From JADCRZ01 sp965200945 (GTDB lineage Bacteria > Bacteroidota > Bacteroidia > Chitinophagales > Chitinophagaceae), in contig OZ241749.1 in the NCBI GenBank assembly GCA_965200945.1, positions 3,100,001 through 3,164,000 of the forward strand: DNA of 64,000 nucleotides, written 5' to 3'. Both the position numbers and the translations under genes were made by a program. The notes below the pieces were generated by a model that saw only the letters and a list, made by a program, of their open reading frames with translations, made no database searches and was not told where the DNA came from. This document shows, piece by piece, positions 61,211 through 64,000 of this stretch (its first letter is position 1; the number at the start of each line of letters is the position of its first letter).

Positions 61211-63331
61211 CTACTTCAGTTTCCGTTCGAAGAAATCTGCGATGGCATCGCCTACGTTGACCGCATTTTCATGTTTCATCCAGTGATGGGTATCGTCTAC
61301 GATCACCAGGGTCTCCAGCGGCACCTGCTGCTTTTCAAGCCGCTTCACCAGGTCGGTGCTCTGGCTGAACTGTACATTCCGGTCGTCGTCGCCATGGATG
61401 ATCAGCACCGGGGAGGTCCAGCTTTTTACCGATGCCACGGGAGAAGACAGATAAGCCAGGTGGATGGCCGAATCGAGGTCGGGCGTTTTTTCCCACCCGC
61501 CGGCACCGGGGCCGGTGCGACTGTTGGTGCTCCAGTCGTGCACCCCGTGGATGTCGACGCCTGCGGCAAAGAGCTTCGAGTCGCGTGCCAGGGCCAGCGC
61601 GGTCAGGTATCCGCCGTAAGAGCCGCCGTAGATACCGATCTTCCCGCGGTCAACGAACGGCTGGTTCCGCAGCCATTCGGCCCCGGCCCGCACATCCTGG
61701 TACTCCGAAGCGCCAAACCGGCCGCCGTCTGCGGGCTGGTGAAACAAAAAGCCGTACCCTATGCCCAGCCGGTAGTTCACCGACAGCACCACAAAACCCC
61801 TGCTGGCCAGGTACTGGTTGATCGCATAGGCATTGGCGTAATAGTCGGAATAGTTCCAGCCCAGCAGCATCTGCCGGGGCGGACCGCCGTGCACATACAC
61901 GATGGCCGGTTTCTTCGACGCACCACCGGGCGGCTCAAACAGCTGTGCATGCACGGTAGTGCCGTCGGGCGACTGATAGATAACCTGCCGCGGCGTAACC
62001 AGGGAGGTGAGCGGAAAGCCGGCGGGGATGTGATCCTGCGCCAGCAGCTGTATCACTTTTTTGGGGAGCGATACAATGGCGGGAAGCGGCGGCCGCTGCG
62101 CCGTGGCGCTCACCATCGCTATGCCGGCGCCGCTTCCCAGCGGCACCGGGAACCACTCGAGCCCCGTCCCGGGCGTCAGCACTTCCATCGCCGCTTTGTC
62201 TACCGGCACCCGTACCACATGCCGGCGGTCGATATCGAGTTTGTCGGGGCCCGTGTTGCCTGCAAAGTAAAGCCATTGCCTGTCCGCGCTCAGGGTGATG
62301 TGTTCTGCCATGAACGAGCCGGGCGTCAGCAGCAGCGGCGTGCCACCGGTTGCCGCGATGGAATACAGGTGCGGCCAGCCGTCGGCATACGAAAGAAAGA
62401 CGATCCGGTTGCCTGCCGCCCAGTGCAGGTTGTAGCCGCCCTGCGTGGAAGGGGGCGAGCCTTCAAGCGTTTCCGGACTTTTATAGATCTGCATGGCTTT
62501 GCCAGAAGCTACATCGGCGGTGAAGAGCGCCCAGGGCTGCGGACGCCGCACCAGCATGGAGTCGGCCGCCCCGCCCCCGCCGGCCGTGCGCACAAATACC
62601 AGCTGCTTTCCGTCGGGCGACCACTGCGGCACATTGTCGGTTTTGAAAGAGGGCGCGATCCAGCGGATGGCCGCCGGGTTCATGGCATAGATGCCGATCA
62701 GGCTGTGGTCGGGGCGGCGGCTCACGAAGGCCAGTCCGCTGCCATCGGGCGAAAACTGGAGCGAAGAGACCGTACCATGCGTCGTGAATAAATTTCTGGC
62801 GGCGGTGGTTGCCCCAACCGGTGCGATCCATGGCTGCCCGCCCCTGATGAACAGGACCGAATCACTCCTGGGTGAGATCACCGGCTCATCACCTTCTCCA
62901 AGGGCTTTTGCATCGCCGCCCGCAAAGGGGATGCTCCAGACCTGCACCTTCGGCATGGCCGGAGAGAACAGGGCGTTCACCGGCTGGTCGTCGCCCCAGT
63001 TGCCGCCGTGGTCGCCGCCCCGCACGAACACCACCCATTTGCCGTCGGCGGAAATGGACAGGCTGGTGATCTCCTGCCCGTCGTCCTGCGTATAATTTGT
63101 CAGCTTGCGTGGCTGGAACTGCGGCCCTTCTGCCACGTACACATTGCGCCGCCCCTCTTCCCCGAAAGCCCAGGCGATCTTCTCGCCCTGCGGGCAGGCG
63201 GTGAGCTCCGTTGGAAACGGATAGCTCTTTACAGAACTAAGGGTGAAAGACTGGGCCAGTAGAGACCCATGCATAAACGCAGACAGCAGGAAGAGCCAGA
63301 AAGCCATTCCCCGTTTCAGCAGGAGGTTCAT
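61211..63331 (-). CDS. S9-family serine peptidase (prolyl oligopeptidase type), secreted
   Basis: The 706-residue protein has a signal peptide (about 1-26). A WD40-like propeller of PD40 repeats (SADGKWVVFVRGG, SPDGSGLAFVSRR, SPDGKQLVFVRT) is followed by the S9 hydrolase with VYVHGGPPRQM, GIYGGSYGG (Ser571), HGDDDRNVQF (Asp) and DTHHWMK (His). It differs clearly from the S9 enzyme at 14085 in both halves, so they are not recent duplicates. It is expected to degrade short peptides in the periplasm. Confidence 0.92.
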   Translation of the reverse strand: MNLLLKRGMAFWLFLLSAFMHGSLLAQSFTLSSVKSYPFPTELTACPQGEKIAWAFGEEGRRNVYVAEGPQFQPRKLTNYTQDDGQEITSLSISADGKWVVFVRGGDHGGNWGDDQPVNALFSPAMPKVQVWSIPFAGGDAKALGEGDEPVISPRSDSVLFIRGGQPWIAPVGATTAARNLFTTHGTVSSLQFSPDGSGLAFVSRRPDHSLIGIYAMNPAAIRWIAPSFKTDNVPQWSPDGKQLVFVRTAGGGGAADSMLVRRPQPWALFTADVASGKAMQIYKSPETLEGSPPSTQGGYNLHWAAGNRIVFLSYADGWPHLYSIAATGGTPLLLTPGSFMAEHITLSADRQWLYFAGNTGPDKLDIDRRHVVRVPVDKAAMEVLTPGTGLEWFPVPLGSGAGIAMVSATAQRPPLPAIVSLPKKVIQLLAQDHIPAGFPLTSLVTPRQVIYQSPDGTTVHAQLFEPPGGASKKPAIVYVHGGPPRQMLLGWNYSDYYANAYAINQYLASRGFVVLSVNYRLGIGYGFLFHQPADGGRFGASEYQDVRAGAEWLRNQPFVDRGKIGIYGGSYGGYLTALALARDSKLFAAGVDIHGVHDWSTNSRTGPGAGGWEKTPDLDSAIHLAYLSSPVASVKSWTSPVLIIHGDDDRNVQFSQSTDLVKRLEKQQVPLETLVIVDDTHHWMKHENAVNVGDAIADFFERKLK

Positions 63332-63636
63332 GTGCAGTCGTGAATTGGTGAAGGGTTGAAGTTAATCAATTGACCGGAAGCAGGGGCTGGCGGCGGGTGA
63401 AAAAGCAGCGCCGTATCAAAAAAAACCTGTAATTCTGCAGCGCGATGCAGCAACCTGCAACGAAATAGGATCATATGAACGTTCGCGGATCAGCGGGGAG
63501 GCGGCAGCAGGTTGGAGGCTATAAGAAACCTGTGTGCAGCGGATGTTCCTTATTCCTCAACGCCCGGTATCTACCTTAAATCTAATCTCTAATTGGAAAC
63601 CGCAGTTTTTACAGGTCGGCTCCCTGTTTTTGTGAT

Positions 63637-63698
63637 CCTTGAGCAGGCGCAGACACGTTGCGGCATTTCCAGCCTCTTGCTGCGCCTGGCAGGAAATG
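63637..63698. repeat. 20-base repeat plus hairpin (REP-like)
   Basis: CCTTGAGCAGGCGCAGACAC (63637-63656) matches 38513-38532 with one mismatch. It is followed by a hairpin with 10-bp arms (CATTTCCAGC / AGGAAATG type, one mismatch) at 63664-63698. The combination looks like a dispersed intergenic element. Confidence 0.55.
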
Positions 63699-63737
63699 AC
63701 AGGGAGAGGTTTGAAACCGCGACACGGCAATTAAATT

Positions 63738-63771
63738 CTCGCAGAGACGCCATGCAGGGCGCCTCCGCGAG
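63738..63771. repeat. Dispersed hairpin repeat, copy 4, with extended arms
   Basis: The core AGAGACGCC, six bases (ATGCAG) and GGCGCCTC match the other copies with one mismatch. Outside it TCTCGC and GCGAGA also pair, lengthening the stem. Confidence 0.65.
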
Positions 63772-63847
63772 AAAGACAGGCCACCGTTTGATAACCACTT
63801 TACATTCAACCTTTTTTACTCACACCTGAACGAATACAATTCTGACA

Positions 63848-64000
63848 ATGAGAACAAACCAGATCAATCCTTTTCTTAAGGCCACAGGGCTCCTTATGCT
63901 CTTCCTGCTCCTGCAGCCTGCCGTTTTTGCGCAGACCAGAACCATCTCGGGCAAGATCTTTTCTTCCACCACCCACGAACCGCTTCCGGGCGTTACCGTA
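63848..64000 (+). CDS. SusC-type TonB-dependent receptor, N-terminus only (runs off the window)
   Basis: ATG 63848 begins a signal peptide (MRTNQINPFLKATG, hydrophobic to about residue 29, ending VFAQ), then TRTISGKIFSSTTHEPLPGV, the start of a CarboxypepD_reg domain. 51 codons are visible. This beginning is typical of SusC/RagA receptors, but other CarboxypepD_reg barrel proteins start alike. The start of CarboxypepD_reg right after the signal means there is no STN domain. Confidence 0.75.
   Translation, partial: MRTNQINPFLKATGLLMLFLLLQPAVFAQTRTISGKIFSSTTHEPLPGVTV

Larger units (their letters stand above)
63332..63847. other. Gene-free stretch with hairpin repeats before a SusC gene
   Basis: 516 bases without a supported gene, divergent between the S9 peptidase and the next SusC. 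Two hairpin repeats are present (63664-63698 and 63738-63771). No clear TAnnTTTG box was found. The start codon of the SusC gene is 76 bp after the second hairpin. Confidence 0.5.

Noticed and set aside
61064..62791. Plus-strand open frame of 575 codons opposite the S9 peptidase
   Set aside because: Antisense shadow of a gene with a complete catalytic triad.

Overview
The window looks like a chromosomal segment of a Bacteroidota bacterium, most likely of the family Chitinophagaceae (inference). The reasons are SusC/SusD pairs, a hybrid two-component system, type IX secretion sorting domains, TAnnTTTG-type promoter boxes, FecI/FecR pairs, many outer-membrane beta-barrels with CarboxypepD_reg domains, and a moderately high G+C with strongly coding-biased third positions. 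No rRNA, tRNA, CRISPR array, prophage or intact insertion sequence was seen.

Layout. 1-7.2 kb is the edge of a polysaccharide utilisation locus: a truncated SusC, a divergent hybrid sensor/AraC regulator and a CE15 glucuronoyl-esterase-like gene. 7.4-18.8 kb is molybdenum-flavoured: a TonB receptor behind a structured leader, a Tat-type sulfite-oxidase-family molybdoenzyme, modABC and an orphan xanthine-dehydrogenase-type catalytic subunit. It is interrupted by an S9 peptidase and two gene remnants (an IS3 transposase and a histidine kinase). 18.8-29 kb holds a TMEM175-type channel, a trans-aconitate methyltransferase, a divergent pair of secreted PA14 proteins (one a beta-helix protein, one an SGNH hydrolase) and a Tat-type carboxylesterase. 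29-41 kb holds signalling and transport genes: an ECF sigma/anti-sigma/unknown protein operon, a LytTR two-component pair facing a TonB receptor, a small ABC exporter and a bacteriophytochrome kinase. 41-49 kb is mixed: an outer-membrane barrel, a GH51 arabinofuranosidase, a Tag glycosylase, an SGNH esterase, an MBL-fold protein, a Pr6Pr membrane protein and a secreted acetamidase-type protein. 49.9-61.2 kb is a FecI/FecR-SusC-SusD locus followed by two tandem paralogous TIM-barrel-like proteins of unknown activity, one with a Tat-type signal and one without. It ends with a CarboxypepD_reg protein and a convergent S9 peptidase. Another SusC begins at the right edge.

How the parts fit. The CE15 esterase, GH51 enzyme, SGNH and type B esterases, and the SusC/D systems fit a life on plant cell-wall polysaccharide such as arabinoxylan or glucuronoxylan. 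The modABC operon would feed the two molybdoenzymes nearby. The most promising undescribed material is the exported/cytosolic enzyme pair at 56.6-59.7 kb. Next are the structured 5' leader at about 10 kb, the tandem repeats in front of the LytTR pair and the inverted PA14 DNA repeats around 24.3-24.8 kb. Several hairpin repeat families lie between genes. Protein assignments come from motif recognition by eye; no database search was run.
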